Origin: an uncultured Thalassolituus sp.
GTDB lineage: Bacteria > Pseudomonadota > Gammaproteobacteria > Pseudomonadales > Oceanobacteraceae
Reading direction: 5' to 3'
DNA length: 9,516 nt
Assembly: GCA_913054055.1 (NCBI GenBank)
Contig: CAJXIT010000120.1
Location: forward strand, 1-9,516
Shown here: positions 1 to 6,726 of the stretch, one piece after another
How the letters are laid out: each line of letters opens with the position of its first letter
How positions within the stretch are numbered: the stretch's first letter is position 1
Notes under the pieces: model-generated
What the model was told of the DNA's origin: nothing
The model's database searches: none
Seen by the model: only the letters and a program-made list of their open reading frames with translations
Position numbers and translations under genes: made by a program

Positions 1-60
1 GAACAGCCAAGTACACATCATCAAAATTGGAATGACATTGGTTTTTGACTGGCTACTCAT
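1..60 (-). CDS. Possible 5' end of a further minus-strand gene, cut by the window edge
   Basis: An ATG at 58-60 on the minus strand opens a frame of 20 codons that runs off the left edge. The peptide starts MSSQSKTNVIPILMMCTWLF: a short polar stretch followed by a hydrophobic run, which would fit a signal peptide or first membrane helix. It lies 57 bases downstream of the cyclase gene on the same strand, so it could be its operon partner. No Shine-Dalgarno site is visible, and a competing plus-strand frame (2-112, ending in TAA) covers the same bases. Only 60 bases are visible, so no family can be named. Confidence 0.25.
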   Translation of the reverse strand, partial: MSSQSKTNVIPILMMCTWLF

Positions 61-117
61 ATTTTTAAGTTTAGACAAAAATTGGAAAATGGTTAGAAGA
101 AAGTGGGATTAAGCCCC

Positions 118-2346
118 CTATTTACTGGTATGACGGAAAGTGCCATCCCAATCATCTGGAAGCGTTTGAGTGGCTAGATCATCAATGCGGTCGCTGTAGA
201 CTTTATACAGTACCAAGGGGGATTGCCCATATAGAGATTCAAACGCCTGTTTAGCCTTGGGCCAGTCCCGTTGCAGGTATAATTCGTAGGCTCGATTGTA
301 TTGCTCCATTTCATCCAAAACGTCCTGAGCCACTTCTCCTTCAAGACCTAAAGGTTCATATACTCGAATGGCTTCTTCTTTGCCTTTTACTTGAATACGA
401 TCCATAAAACGGCACACAAACCCGCTAATATGATCGTAGGTTTCTTCACCAATTAACACTTTGGCCCCATAAAATTTGGTGATGCTTTCCAAGCGAGATC
501 CTAAATTCACGGCATCTCCTAGCACGGTATAAGAACGCCGATAACTGGACCCCATGTCTCCCACATTCATCAAGCCTGTATTCACCCCAACGCCAATATT
601 CACCTCTGGTAAGCCTTGTTGCTTGAACTCTTCTTTTAACGCTTCCGTAATGGTTTGCATATTCAAGGCTGCCAAAACCGCATTATTTCGGTGGTCTGGG
701 TCATCAATGGGCGCCCCCCAAAATGCCATCACCATGTCTCCTACATATTTATCTATGGTGCCATTTCGATCAAAAATTTCTTTGGTTATGGGCGTGAAGT
801 AACTGTTTAATAAATGTTTTAATTCTTGTGCACTGAGGGTTTCTGAAATATTGGTAAAGCTTCTGATGTCGCTAAACAGCACGGTCAATTCCTTACTTTC
901 ACCGCTGAAACTATAGGCATCAGGGTCCGCCAACATTTTATCAATATGAGCAGGGGGAACATATTGATCGAACATACCTTTGAGCATTTTTTTGCTGGCG
1001 TTTTCTTTTAAAAACCCATCAGCAATAAATACCACAGTTAAAAATAAAGTAAGCAATAATGCACCAGACATGGGTAAATCTATTCCCATGGTCCAGACGT
1101 AACCATTAAAGGCTAATACCAATGCAATGATTGAAATCCCCCCAATGAGCATGGCCACCGGCCCTAACATGGGCAAGATGATAATCATCACAAGGGCGAT
1201 CAAAGAGAGCTGCAATAAAATTGCACCAGCGGCCCAATCGGGTTTTTGTGGAAAGCCACCACTGAGCAAGGCATCTAAAATATTGGCGTGCACTTCTACC
1301 CCTGGGTATTGTGGCCCCATGGGTGTGCTTCGTAGATCAGACAATCCGATTGCTGATGTGCCAATGAATACCACGGCACCATCTAATGCATCGGGTTCTA
1401 AACGATTATGCAGTACATCAGCGGCACTCACATACGGGTAGGTAAAGGCTTTACCTTGATAAGGCACACTCACAAACCCCAATGCATCAGTAGGCGCAGG
1501 GAATTCGCTTACCGCTACTTCTGTCACGGTTAATACATCCCCCACTTGCGCCACCTTGGGTTCTACCGAATCTAAAAATAAATATCGCAATGCCGCCCCT
1601 AACGCTAGGGATGGGTACAGTTTATTACCATGTCGAATCACTAAGGGCGCTCTGCGCACGGTGCCATCAAAATCTGGAAACATGGTGACAAAACCACCGC
1701 CTGCGGCTCCGTCTTGTAGAACCTCAATATTGGCGGTGTAGCCAGGACGATCTGTAATCACCAGTGACTCTTGCCAAATCTCAGGCACATCAAACACCGA
1801 AGGTGGCAGCTTTCCATTTTGGTATTCACCATCGTCTTGAAAGAAAAAACCCAGCACTACATCCTGCTGGGCCAGTGCATTCCCCATTAAGATATCGGCA
1901 TCTACATTGGCGTATAGGTCCTGCCAAGAGGCATTTAAGTTCACTTCTGCCACCAACTCCTCTGGGGCCATTTTCATGATTTTTTCCACAGGGTTCACTT
2001 CAGCTTCGCTGAACACAATATCGAATGCGATGACCACCGCGCCCGCCTCCCCTAGTTTGTTCACCAAAGAGGCTATTTTTTGGCGACTCCAAGGAAATCG
2101 CCCTTCACTGACGATGGATGCTTCATCGATATCCACAATGGCAATTTTGTGGTCGCTTTGTTCCCGCTGGGTTAATGGCAATAAAATATTAAACCGCAAG
2201 TCGTACAGTAGGTACTCGATACGGGTCAGAACAGAAGGGGCTGAGCCTGAATTAACAGACATCCAGACAATAATGACTGCAATGGTGGCAGCAAAGATTC
2301 GAGTGGTGTGTTTGAAAAGGTTTTTCGCAAATATCATATATAGCAA
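118..2346 (-). CDS. CHASE2-domain class III adenylate/guanylate cyclase, membrane-bound
   Basis: This is a membrane-anchored sensor that should make a cyclic nucleotide, most likely cAMP. Residues about 15-32 form a first membrane helix. Residues about 40-365 are an extracytoplasmic CHASE2 sensor, with IVDIDEASI at 70-78, FPWSR at 84-88 and VFIGTSAIG at 326-334. Three membrane helices follow (about 372-445), then a cytoplasmic catalytic domain (about 483-665). All class III catalytic positions are present: metal-binding D493 (FSDIRSF) and D537 (YVGDMVMAFWG), base-reading K533 and D611, and transition-state N614 and R618. The K/D pair is the adenylate-cyclase type in characterised enzymes. Helices at about 672-725 form a short tail, perhaps TPR-like. 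The sensor ligand is unknown. The listed start is a TTG with CAGG six bases upstream; an in-frame ATG three codons later (2335-2337) is the alternative, but its nearest AGG is about 15 bases away. A terminator lies 17-40 bases upstream, so a separate promoter would be expected, although I could not identify one. Confidence 0.93.
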   Translation of the reverse strand: MLYMIFAKNLFKHTTRIFAATIAVIIVWMSVNSGSAPSVLTRIEYLLYDLRFNILLPLTQREQSDHKIAIVDIDEASIVSEGRFPWSRQKIASLVNKLGEAGAVVIAFDIVFSEAEVNPVEKIMKMAPEELVAEVNLNASWQDLYANVDADILMGNALAQQDVVLGFFFQDDGEYQNGKLPPSVFDVPEIWQESLVITDRPGYTANIEVLQDGAAGGGFVTMFPDFDGTVRRAPLVIRHGNKLYPSLALGAALRYLFLDSVEPKVAQVGDVLTVTEVAVSEFPAPTDALGFVSVPYQGKAFTYPYVSAADVLHNRLEPDALDGAVVFIGTSAIGLSDLRSTPMGPQYPGVEVHANILDALLSGGFPQKPDWAAGAILLQLSLIALVMIIILPMLGPVAMLIGGISIIALVLAFNGYVWTMGIDLPMSGALLLTLFLTVVFIADGFLKENASKKMLKGMFDQYVPPAHIDKMLADPDAYSFSGESKELTVLFSDIRSFTNISETLSAQELKHLLNSYFTPITKEIFDRNGTIDKYVGDMVMAFWGAPIDDPDHRNNAVLAALNMQTITEALKEEFKQQGLPEVNIGVGVNTGLMNVGDMGSSYRRSYTVLGDAVNLGSRLESITKFYGAKVLIGEETYDHISGFVCRFMDRIQVKGKEEAIRVYEPLGLEGEVAQDVLDEMEQYNRAYELYLQRDWPKAKQAFESLYGQSPLVLYKVYSDRIDDLATQTLPDDWDGTFRHTSK

Positions 2347-2362
2347 GCATAGCCTGCTTCAT

Positions 2363-2386
2363 AAAAAGTGACAGTGTTGCACTGTC
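2363..2386 (-). terminator. Intrinsic terminator between the VYRG-motif gene and the cyclase gene
   Basis: Read on the minus strand, GACAGTG, loop CAA and CACTGTC form a perfect 7-bp stem (2370-2386), followed by ACTTTTT. It lies about 37 bases past the stop codon of the 2423-2761 gene and just before the cyclase start. It should end or reduce transcription from the upstream gene. Confidence 0.7.
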
Positions 2387-2422
2387 GCGATCCATCCCTG
2401 GATTGTGGTTTCAGCCATTTGG

Positions 2423-2761
2423 CTAGGTTACCGCATGCCCTCGGTAAACTCGAGCTGTGGCAGAGCTTTGTACAACTGGCTGGATATCTTCAATTACTTG
2501 CCCACGATATACGCGCGTAGTGGTTTTCATGGTGGTGTTTTCTTTCTCTTGAACCGGTGTACGTAATTCAATCCCCATTAAATCTTCTAGGTCAGCAAAC
2601 AGCAGCTGCGTTTTCTGATCTTTGCTTTTATTAACCAATTTTAAAATTTCATGCACCACGTCAGGCTGACTCAATTTAATATCAGAATTAAATTCGCTGC
2701 GCAGTCTTTTACGTAACTGCTGCATTACATCAATCATTTCTTTTGAAAGATTCGGGATCAT
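2423..2761 (-). CDS. Small protein with C-terminal pair of R-V-Y-R-G motifs (DUF4278-like tail)
   Basis: This is a 112-residue soluble protein of unknown function. Residues 1-65 look helical and charged (MIPNLSKEMIDVMQQLRKRL at the start), followed by a linker at about 66-77. The last 35 residues begin at an internal methionine (M78) and carry RVYRG twice, at 83-87 and 104-108, 21 residues apart. Paired YRG motifs in a piece of about 35 residues resemble the small DUF4278 family as I remember it; this needs a profile search. Four of the five codons differ between the two copies, so the match lies in the protein and not in a recent DNA duplication. The ATG at 2759-2761 follows an extended -10 promoter, but its Shine-Dalgarno site is weak. 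An internal start at M78 (ATG at 2528-2530, with a weak purine run upstream) is conceivable. A terminator follows the gene. Confidence 0.8.
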   Translation of the reverse strand: MIPNLSKEMIDVMQQLRKRLRSEFNSDIKLSQPDVVHEILKLVNKSKDQKTQLLFADLEDLMGIELRTPVQEKENTTMKTTTRVYRGQVIEDIQPVVQSSATARVYRGHAVT

Positions 2762-3255
2762 GAACTGGACTACCGCTGAATAAGTTTAATTCTTATTTAT
2801 AGCAATCCATATACCAAATTAATAATGATCTGTATTTCTCTGTGAATAATGGTCTTTATGGCTGAATTGCGATTGTTTTATCTTGGGGCAGGTATGAAAT
2901 TTTGTGATTCATTTGTTTTAACAATAAAAATAAAATAAATAACAGCACCAAAATAATGCCCAGAACAAATTACCGCACCATTATATTTCTTTTATTTTAA
3001 TACTTTTCACAAGTTGTAAGCTGAAATCCCTAGGTTTCTTTACAATCCACACGGATTTGAACAGAAATAGAACAAATACAAATATTTTTGCCTCAAAATA
3101 CAGCTTCTTAAAAATTGGCAAGAAACCTGCAAAAAAGAACCTGTCAGATATTTCTGGCAAAGCGTAGATTCCTGTCGAATGACTCATGGTTATCGGGGCC
3201 AATTGATCTTGCACGGATTAGTTTGATAACAGTGATTTTGAATCTACGCTTTTTT
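2762..3255. other. AT-rich intergenic region of 494 bp
   Basis: No convincing coding region is present. The stretch is very AT-rich, with low-complexity runs of A and T at about 2920-2945 and 2985-3000. It holds the extended -10 promoter at 2796-2804 and the nested inverted repeat at 3159-3257. A minus-strand frame of 77 codons (2981-3214) starts with GTG, has no ribosome binding site and overlaps the inverted repeat, so I do not call it. Confidence 0.6.
2796..2804 (-). promoter_or_regulatory. Extended -10 promoter for the VYRG-motif gene
   Basis: On the minus strand TGC-TATAAA reads as an extended -10 element (TGnTATAAT type) about 35 bases upstream of the ATG at 2761. No good -35 is seen, which is usual for extended -10 promoters. 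The predicted 5' leader of about 28 bases contains AATAAG and CTTATT, which could form a weak AT hairpin. Confidence 0.45.
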
Positions 3256-3257
3256 TT
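3159..3257 (+). repeat. Long-range inverted repeat with nested stem and T-tract; candidate structured RNA
   Basis: AAAGCGTAGATTC (3159-3171) is perfectly complementary to GAATCTACGCTTT (3240-3252). The second arm runs into eight T's (3250-3257). Inside lies a second pair, GTTATC (3189-3194) with GATAAC (3225-3230), which extends outward through ACT/AGT (3184-3186 with 3233-3235) past a mismatch and a wobble pair. A transcript of about 100 bases on the plus strand, closed by its own ends and finishing in U's, would fit a small RNA. The inverted repeat is plain in the sequence; the RNA interpretation is inference. I found no strong promoter upstream. Confidence 0.5.
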
Positions 3258-3942
3258 ACTTTTTATTTTCGCTGGAATCTACCGGCGCCGCACTGATTAA
3301 TACGCCACTCACTTTGAATTCTTTCAAACGGGTAAATGCCCATTTAATACTCTCATTCATAAGATTTTGCTTATTCAGGTAGGCTTCTAATTCGCCTACA
3401 AACAACTCATCTGTCCATTCATGTCGCGGACGAGAACGCACGAACTCGCTATAGATTCGATGACCTAAAGATTGCCTGACTTCCTTATTAAGACTCTCCA
3501 TTAAGAAAGCTGTCACAGAAGCATTAATTTGCTGACTGACATGTGTAATTTTTTCATCCGAAAACGACAAGGCCGTCATTTGCTCTAAAAGCTGATTACG
3601 CCACTTTACTTTTTGTACAACTCCATCTTCAGTTTGCTGTTTATTATTTAAAGCTAAGGCTTGTAATGTAGCTTGTAATTGAATATCCGTTAACTGTTGA
3701 TATAGCGCTAATTGTTTTTGAATATTTTCATCGTAATCACGCTGTTTATCCAAATATAATTGATCTTGCTCTTGATGCAGGAAATAAATTTTATCCAAAC
3801 TTAATAATGCAAAATCAAAAACCACTAATAGCGCGATACCCGCTGCAAAAATGGGTGTCTGAATTTTTTCAGTTTTTAGCAAAACGGCTAATAAGGCTAC
3901 TAAGCCCACGCTAAATAACAATACAAATAGGGTAATGCCCAT
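3256..3942 (-). CDS. Unrecognised inner-membrane protein with two N-terminal helices and a coiled coil
   Basis: I do not recognise this 228-residue protein. Two hydrophobic helices (about 3-22 and 30-50), separated by the short charged loop LKTEKIQ, anchor it in the inner membrane. Residues about 55-125 are rich in Q, L, K and D (HQEQDQLYLDKQRDYDENIQ) and probably form a coiled coil. The remainder (about 126-210) looks helical and soluble. There are no cysteines and no catalytic motif that I can see. It is the last gene of a probable operon, 73 bases after the CBS-pair gene. The ATG at 3940-3942 has the full consensus AAGGAGGT four bases upstream, but that site is paired in a 7-bp hairpin, which suggests translational control. 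A role in membrane sensing or scaffolding is only a guess. Confidence 0.82.
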   Translation of the reverse strand: MGITLFVLLFSVGLVALLAVLLKTEKIQTPIFAAGIALLVVFDFALLSLDKIYFLHQEQDQLYLDKQRDYDENIQKQLALYQQLTDIQLQATLQALALNNKQQTEDGVVQKVKWRNQLLEQMTALSFSDEKITHVSQQINASVTAFLMESLNKEVRQSLGHRIYSEFVRSRPRHEWTDELFVGELEAYLNKQNLMNESIKWAFTRLKEFKVSGVLISAAPVDSSENKK

Positions 3943-3943
3943 G

Positions 3944-3968
3944 TGACCTCCTTATTAATTTGAGGTCA
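3944..3968 (-). promoter_or_regulatory. Hairpin that sequesters the ribosome binding site of the 3256-3942 gene
   Basis: In the minus-strand mRNA, TGACCTC (3962-3968) pairs perfectly with GAGGTCA (3944-3950) across an 11-base AT-rich loop. The second arm contains the GAGGT core of the Shine-Dalgarno sequence AAGGAGGT, and the stem ends one base before the start codon. Seven uninterrupted pairs, four of them G-C, should block ribosome loading unless the hairpin is melted or opened by translation arriving from upstream. Confidence 0.6.
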
Positions 3969-4015
3969 ACACTAGCAATCACTGGCGGGATGTTCAAGCA
4001 GGGTTAAAACGCACG

Positions 4016-4450
4016 TTAGGCAACGTCGTCGCCACCGCTTGGGAAAAAGAAGTCTTTCAGTTGTTTACTATACGCTGTACACGCATCGCTAAAGGTAAAT
4101 ACCCCTGCAAGCTTATCTTGGCGTGTCACTAAGGCACAGTCTGTATGGGTATCACTCATGTGGTCTAACACTTCGATTAAGGGAGTATAAAGATCTACGC
4201 TATAGACACTTAACGGGCACATATCCGAAACCGTGAGTTCATCAAAATCTGTGTGGCTGTGCCCTGGTAATTGTATCCGAGCTAATTCTCGCAAACTGAT
4301 CACACTTAATGTGCCGTCACTCAACTTAACGGGGAGGTGTCCCACTTTATGCTCTTTCATCATGGCTTTTGCTTCAGCCATGCTGGCATCAGCAGACACT
4401 GAAAACGGAAAAGCCGTCATCACATCTTTGACTCTCGGCATGCGCTTCAT
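4016..4450 (-). CDS. CBS-domain pair protein
   Basis: This 144-residue cytoplasmic protein is little more than two CBS domains, a module that usually binds adenosyl ligands such as AMP, ATP or SAM. CBS1 covers about 8-60 (VKDVMTAFPFSVSADASMAE) and CBS2 about 75-130. CBS2 keeps the GxxTxxD ribose-contact pattern (G116-V-F-T119-F-S-D122). The matching place in CBS1 reads SVISLREL and lacks it, so only one site may bind a nucleotide in the usual way. The acidic C-terminal tail ends GGDDVA. The ATG at 4448-4450 has AAGGA seven bases upstream. It lies 44 bases after the DUF4404 gene and 73 bases before the membrane-protein gene, so the three are probably co-transcribed. Stand-alone CBS pairs often regulate a partner protein; the partner here is not known. 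Confidence 0.87.
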   Translation of the reverse strand: MKRMPRVKDVMTAFPFSVSADASMAEAKAMMKEHKVGHLPVKLSDGTLSVISLRELARIQLPGHSHTDFDELTVSDMCPLSVYSVDLYTPLIEVLDHMSDTHTDCALVTRQDKLAGVFTFSDACTAYSKQLKDFFFPSGGDDVA

Positions 4451-4494
4451 GTTTGCATCCTTCTATGATGATACACGTGAATGTTAGGGGGGAA

Positions 4495-4746
4495 TTAAAT
4501 GCCCATTTTGCTCAAGATATCCATGACATCCCGTAATATGCCTGACATTTGAGGATGCTGCCCTTCAAACGCAACAGCTTGTTGCTCAATGCGATTCTCT
4601 AAGCCTATTGAAGCCTTACCCGCTAAAATGGTTTGGATATCGCGATCAAGATCCTGCAGCATCCGAACAGCCTCATCATCAAGGGTGTTTTCCTTCCCCA
4701 AGGATGCTCTTAACTGTTCAAGTTTGTTTTTTAGTTGCTCTTGCAT
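4495..4746 (-). CDS. DUF4404 family protein
   Basis: This is a small helical protein of 83 residues. The order and wording of its segments fit DUF4404: a helix MQEQLKNKLEQLRASL, the stretch LDDEAVRMLQDLDRDIQTIL, then RIEQQAVAFEGQHPQMSGIL and the ending DILSKMGI. The family has no established function to my knowledge. The reading frame is open up to 4791, but the ATG at 4744-4746 has GGGGAG five bases upstream, while the upstream ATG has no ribosome binding site, so I take the shorter form. It is the first gene of the probable operon with the CBS-pair and coiled-coil membrane genes. I found no confident promoter; TATATT at 4797-4802 is a possible -10 without a good -35. Confidence 0.85.
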   Translation of the reverse strand: MQEQLKNKLEQLRASLGKENTLDDEAVRMLQDLDRDIQTILAGKASIGLENRIEQQAVAFEGQHPQMSGILRDVMDILSKMGI

Positions 4747-4870
4747 GCTAACTCCCCTTTTTGACCAGCTTAGCTCTTGAGCATGAAACATTTCTTAATA
4801 TAGATCAAGATTCTGTTTTTAGCCCGATAGAGGCTTAGCCTTATGGGTATTAGTTAGATCATTCAGCCAC

Positions 4871-4895
4871 AAAAAAAGGCGCCAATGCGCCTTTT
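4871..4895 (-). terminator. Intrinsic terminator after the DUF2788 gene
   Basis: GGCGC, loop CAAT and GCGCC (4878-4891) are flanked by seven A's on the left and four T's on the right. Read on the minus strand the stem is followed by seven T's, ideally placed about 30 bases after the DUF2788 stop codon. The A and T flanks pair with each other and lengthen the stem. It could also work weakly in the plus direction. Confidence 0.88.
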
Positions 4896-4924
4896 ATTCA
4901 CCTTTTTAGATGCTAACAAACAGA

Positions 4925-5125
4925 CTAAACACCCATGGTTAACTTTAATACACCTTTAATGACAAAGCCCAACATGCCCAAGCCCAAAGCAAAAAACAAT
5001 ACGGCCATGCCAAATTTACCCGCCTTGCTGCGTTTTCCCAGGTCATAAATGATAAACATCATAAAACCAATAATTGCAGCTAGACCGATCATTAAAGCCG
5101 CTTCTTCAAACTGTTCAAAATTCAT
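4925..5125 (-). CDS. DUF2788 family small membrane protein
   Basis: This is a 66-residue inner-membrane protein with two helices (about 10-28 and 39-60) around a basic cytoplasmic-type loop, LGKRSKAGKFG. The pattern FIIYDLGKRSKAGKFG followed by LFFALGLGMLGFVIK matches DUF2788 as I know it, and the length is typical. No function is established for the family. The ATG at 5123-5125 has only a weak GAG upstream. A TATAAT box lies about 30 bases before the start and a strong terminator follows the stop codon, so it is probably a single-gene unit. The transporter gene lies 85 bases upstream on the same strand, so read-through into this gene is also possible. Confidence 0.88.
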   Translation of the reverse strand: MNFEQFEEAALMIGLAAIIGFMMFIIYDLGKRSKAGKFGMAVLFFALGLGMLGFVIKGVLKLTMGV

Positions 5126-5154
5126 AGTTTAAGACTCAGAAAAAATTTGAGCGC

Positions 5155-5160
5155 ATTATA
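5155..5160 (-). promoter_or_regulatory. Consensus -10 box (TATAAT) for the DUF2788 gene
   Basis: The minus strand carries a perfect TATAAT about 30 bases upstream of the DUF2788 start codon, inside the 85-base gap after the transporter gene. The -35 region at the right distance is poor (around CTGTTT), so the call rests on the -10 box and its position. Confidence 0.5.
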
Positions 5161-5210
5161 CGCCCAGACAATCCCAAAAACAGCCTTATCTATTCGCACC
5201 TCAGCTTTTT

Positions 5211-6671
5211 TTAACCAGGACCAAAAGGCAGATCAATTAAAATCCAAAAAGTTAACAAAATTCCCCAGGCCACTAATAAGCTGATGGAATAAGGCAGCAT
5301 TAAAGTGAGTATTCTACCCACCCCTATATCAGGTTCATATTTTTGCGCATACGCTAAAACCAATGGGAAATACGGCATTAAAGGCGTAATAATATTCGTG
5401 CTGCTATCTGCCACTCGATAGGCCCCTTGCACCGCTTCAGGTTCAATCCCCAGTAAATACAAGGCCGGCACTAAAACAGGTGCAAGCAACGCCCATTTTG
5501 CCGAGGCGCTGCCAATGAATAAATTTAATAGGGCGGTAAACATCATAAGTGCTATTAACGCAACGGGTGCTGAAAGCGATAGGGTGTGTAACAAAGATGA
5601 TAAATGCACAGCCAATACTGGCCCTAATAAGCTCCATTTAAACCATGCTAATAATTGCGCCACAACAAACATTAAGGCCAAATATGGAGTAATATCTATG
5701 ATGCCCTGCTCAAATGCTTTTACCCACTTATTCCAACTTCCTAGTCGGCCATTACTTTTGCCATACACGGTCGCTAACAAGCCGACACTCAGGGCAATCA
5801 TGGCGACTAGGCTGCTCATGAAAGGCCCTTTAATTAAGCTGCCATTTTCAGCTCGCAATATGGCCATCTCCGGCACAGTCAGTAACAACCAAGCCGCCAC
5901 GATCAATAATAAAGTCACATAAAAACTGACTCCAAAATCATGGACCGCACTAGGCTCTTCAGGTTTGGGCTGAACTTGTGCACCATGTAAATAAGGCTCA
6001 ATCCAATAATGATTCACCATGACGGTCACAACTATAATCAAAACCACACTTGCCAACATGAAGTAGTAATTACCCAAAATACTGACTTCTTCATCAGCCA
6101 CTAATTGCACCGCTTCTGTGCTGATCCCTGACAACATTGCATCTACTGGACCCACCATCAAATTGGCGCTAAACCCGCCTGAGACACAGGCAAACCCCAA
6201 AGCCAAACCTGCCAAGGGATGGCGACCACTGCTGAAGAATAATGCTGCACACAATGGCAGCAGCACCACATACCCAGAGTCCACCGCTATGCTCGACATC
6301 ACCCCTAAAAACGCAATCACCACAGGTAAAGCAACGGATGGGGTGTTACGGCTTAAACCTGAAATAAGAGCAGGGAGCAATCCGCTTTTCTCGGCCAGAG
6401 AAAATGCCAAAGCAATCATGAGCACAGGCCCTACCGGGGCAAATCCCATAAAGTTACCGACCATATTGCTTAACATGTAAACCAATCCGTCCTGACTGGC
6501 CAAGCTGTTTACCTGTAACAATTCACCTGAAGTAGGATGCTGAGCCTGCCAGCCTAAATACGCACCTAGCAGGCTTAGCCCAATCATTAAGCCACATAAA
6601 TAAACAAATAAAGCCATAGGGTGTGGCAGTCGATTTGCCACTCGTTCTATGGACTGTAATGAAATGGACAT
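5211..6671 (-). CDS. AbgT family transporter (p-aminobenzoyl-glutamate / antifolate type)
   Basis: This is an inner-membrane transporter of 486 residues, close to the family's usual length of about 500. AbgT takes up p-aminobenzoyl-glutamate in E. coli, while the characterised homologues MtrF and YdaH were described as exporters of sulfonamide antimetabolites; which applies here cannot be read from sequence. Family signatures are clear: FSANLMVGPVDAMLSGISTE (about 167-186), the re-entrant segment GSASAKWALLAPVLVPALY (387-405), and GAYRVADSSTNIITPLMPYF (416-435). The frame is open to a TTG at 6683, but the ATG at 6669-6671 has GGGGA five bases upstream, and the TTG overlaps that site, so I choose the ATG. 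A palindrome about 55 bases upstream may be its operator. Confidence 0.93.
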   Translation of the reverse strand: MSISLQSIERVANRLPHPMALFVYLCGLMIGLSLLGAYLGWQAQHPTSGELLQVNSLASQDGLVYMLSNMVGNFMGFAPVGPVLMIALAFSLAEKSGLLPALISGLSRNTPSVALPVVIAFLGVMSSIAVDSGYVVLLPLCAALFFSSGRHPLAGLALGFACVSGGFSANLMVGPVDAMLSGISTEAVQLVADEEVSILGNYYFMLASVVLIIVVTVMVNHYWIEPYLHGAQVQPKPEEPSAVHDFGVSFYVTLLLIVAAWLLLTVPEMAILRAENGSLIKGPFMSSLVAMIALSVGLLATVYGKSNGRLGSWNKWVKAFEQGIIDITPYLALMFVVAQLLAWFKWSLLGPVLAVHLSSLLHTLSLSAPVALIALMMFTALLNLFIGSASAKWALLAPVLVPALYLLGIEPEAVQGAYRVADSSTNIITPLMPYFPLVLAYAQKYEPDIGVGRILTLMLPYSISLLVAWGILLTFWILIDLPFGPG

Positions 6672-6726
6672 TGATATCCCCAATTATTGATAGCTCGCAA
6701 CAGTGTTACTAAAGCGACTTACGAAT

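Noticed and set aside
2..112. Plus-strand frame open at the left edge and ending in TAA at 110-112
   Set aside because: It could be the C-terminus of a convergent gene, but the 36 residues show no recognisable motif and no terminator follows. The minus-strand start at 60 is at least as plausible.
554..1979. Several plus-strand frames inside the cyclase gene
   Set aside because: They are antisense shadows of the well-supported cyclase reading frame, with no family signature of their own.
2981..3214. Minus-strand frame of 77 codons in the AT-rich gap
   Set aside because: It starts with GTG, has no ribosome binding site at that start or at the internal ATG, is phenylalanine- and lysine-rich as expected of random AT-rich DNA, and overlaps the inverted repeat.
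3159..3252. Integron attC site or SRP RNA
   Set aside because: The arms do not carry GTTRRRY / RYYYAAC core sites, there is no GGAA-type SRP tetraloop helix, and no integrase or cassette array is nearby.
4747..4791. Longer start for the DUF4404 gene at 4791
   Set aside because: The extra 15 residues precede the normal family start and have no ribosome binding site; GGGGAG sits five bases before the ATG at 4746.
4831..4841. Palindrome AGGCT-T-AGCCT upstream of the DUF4404 gene
   Set aside because: It is short and isolated, with no promoter elements placed around it, so it is not distinguishable from chance.
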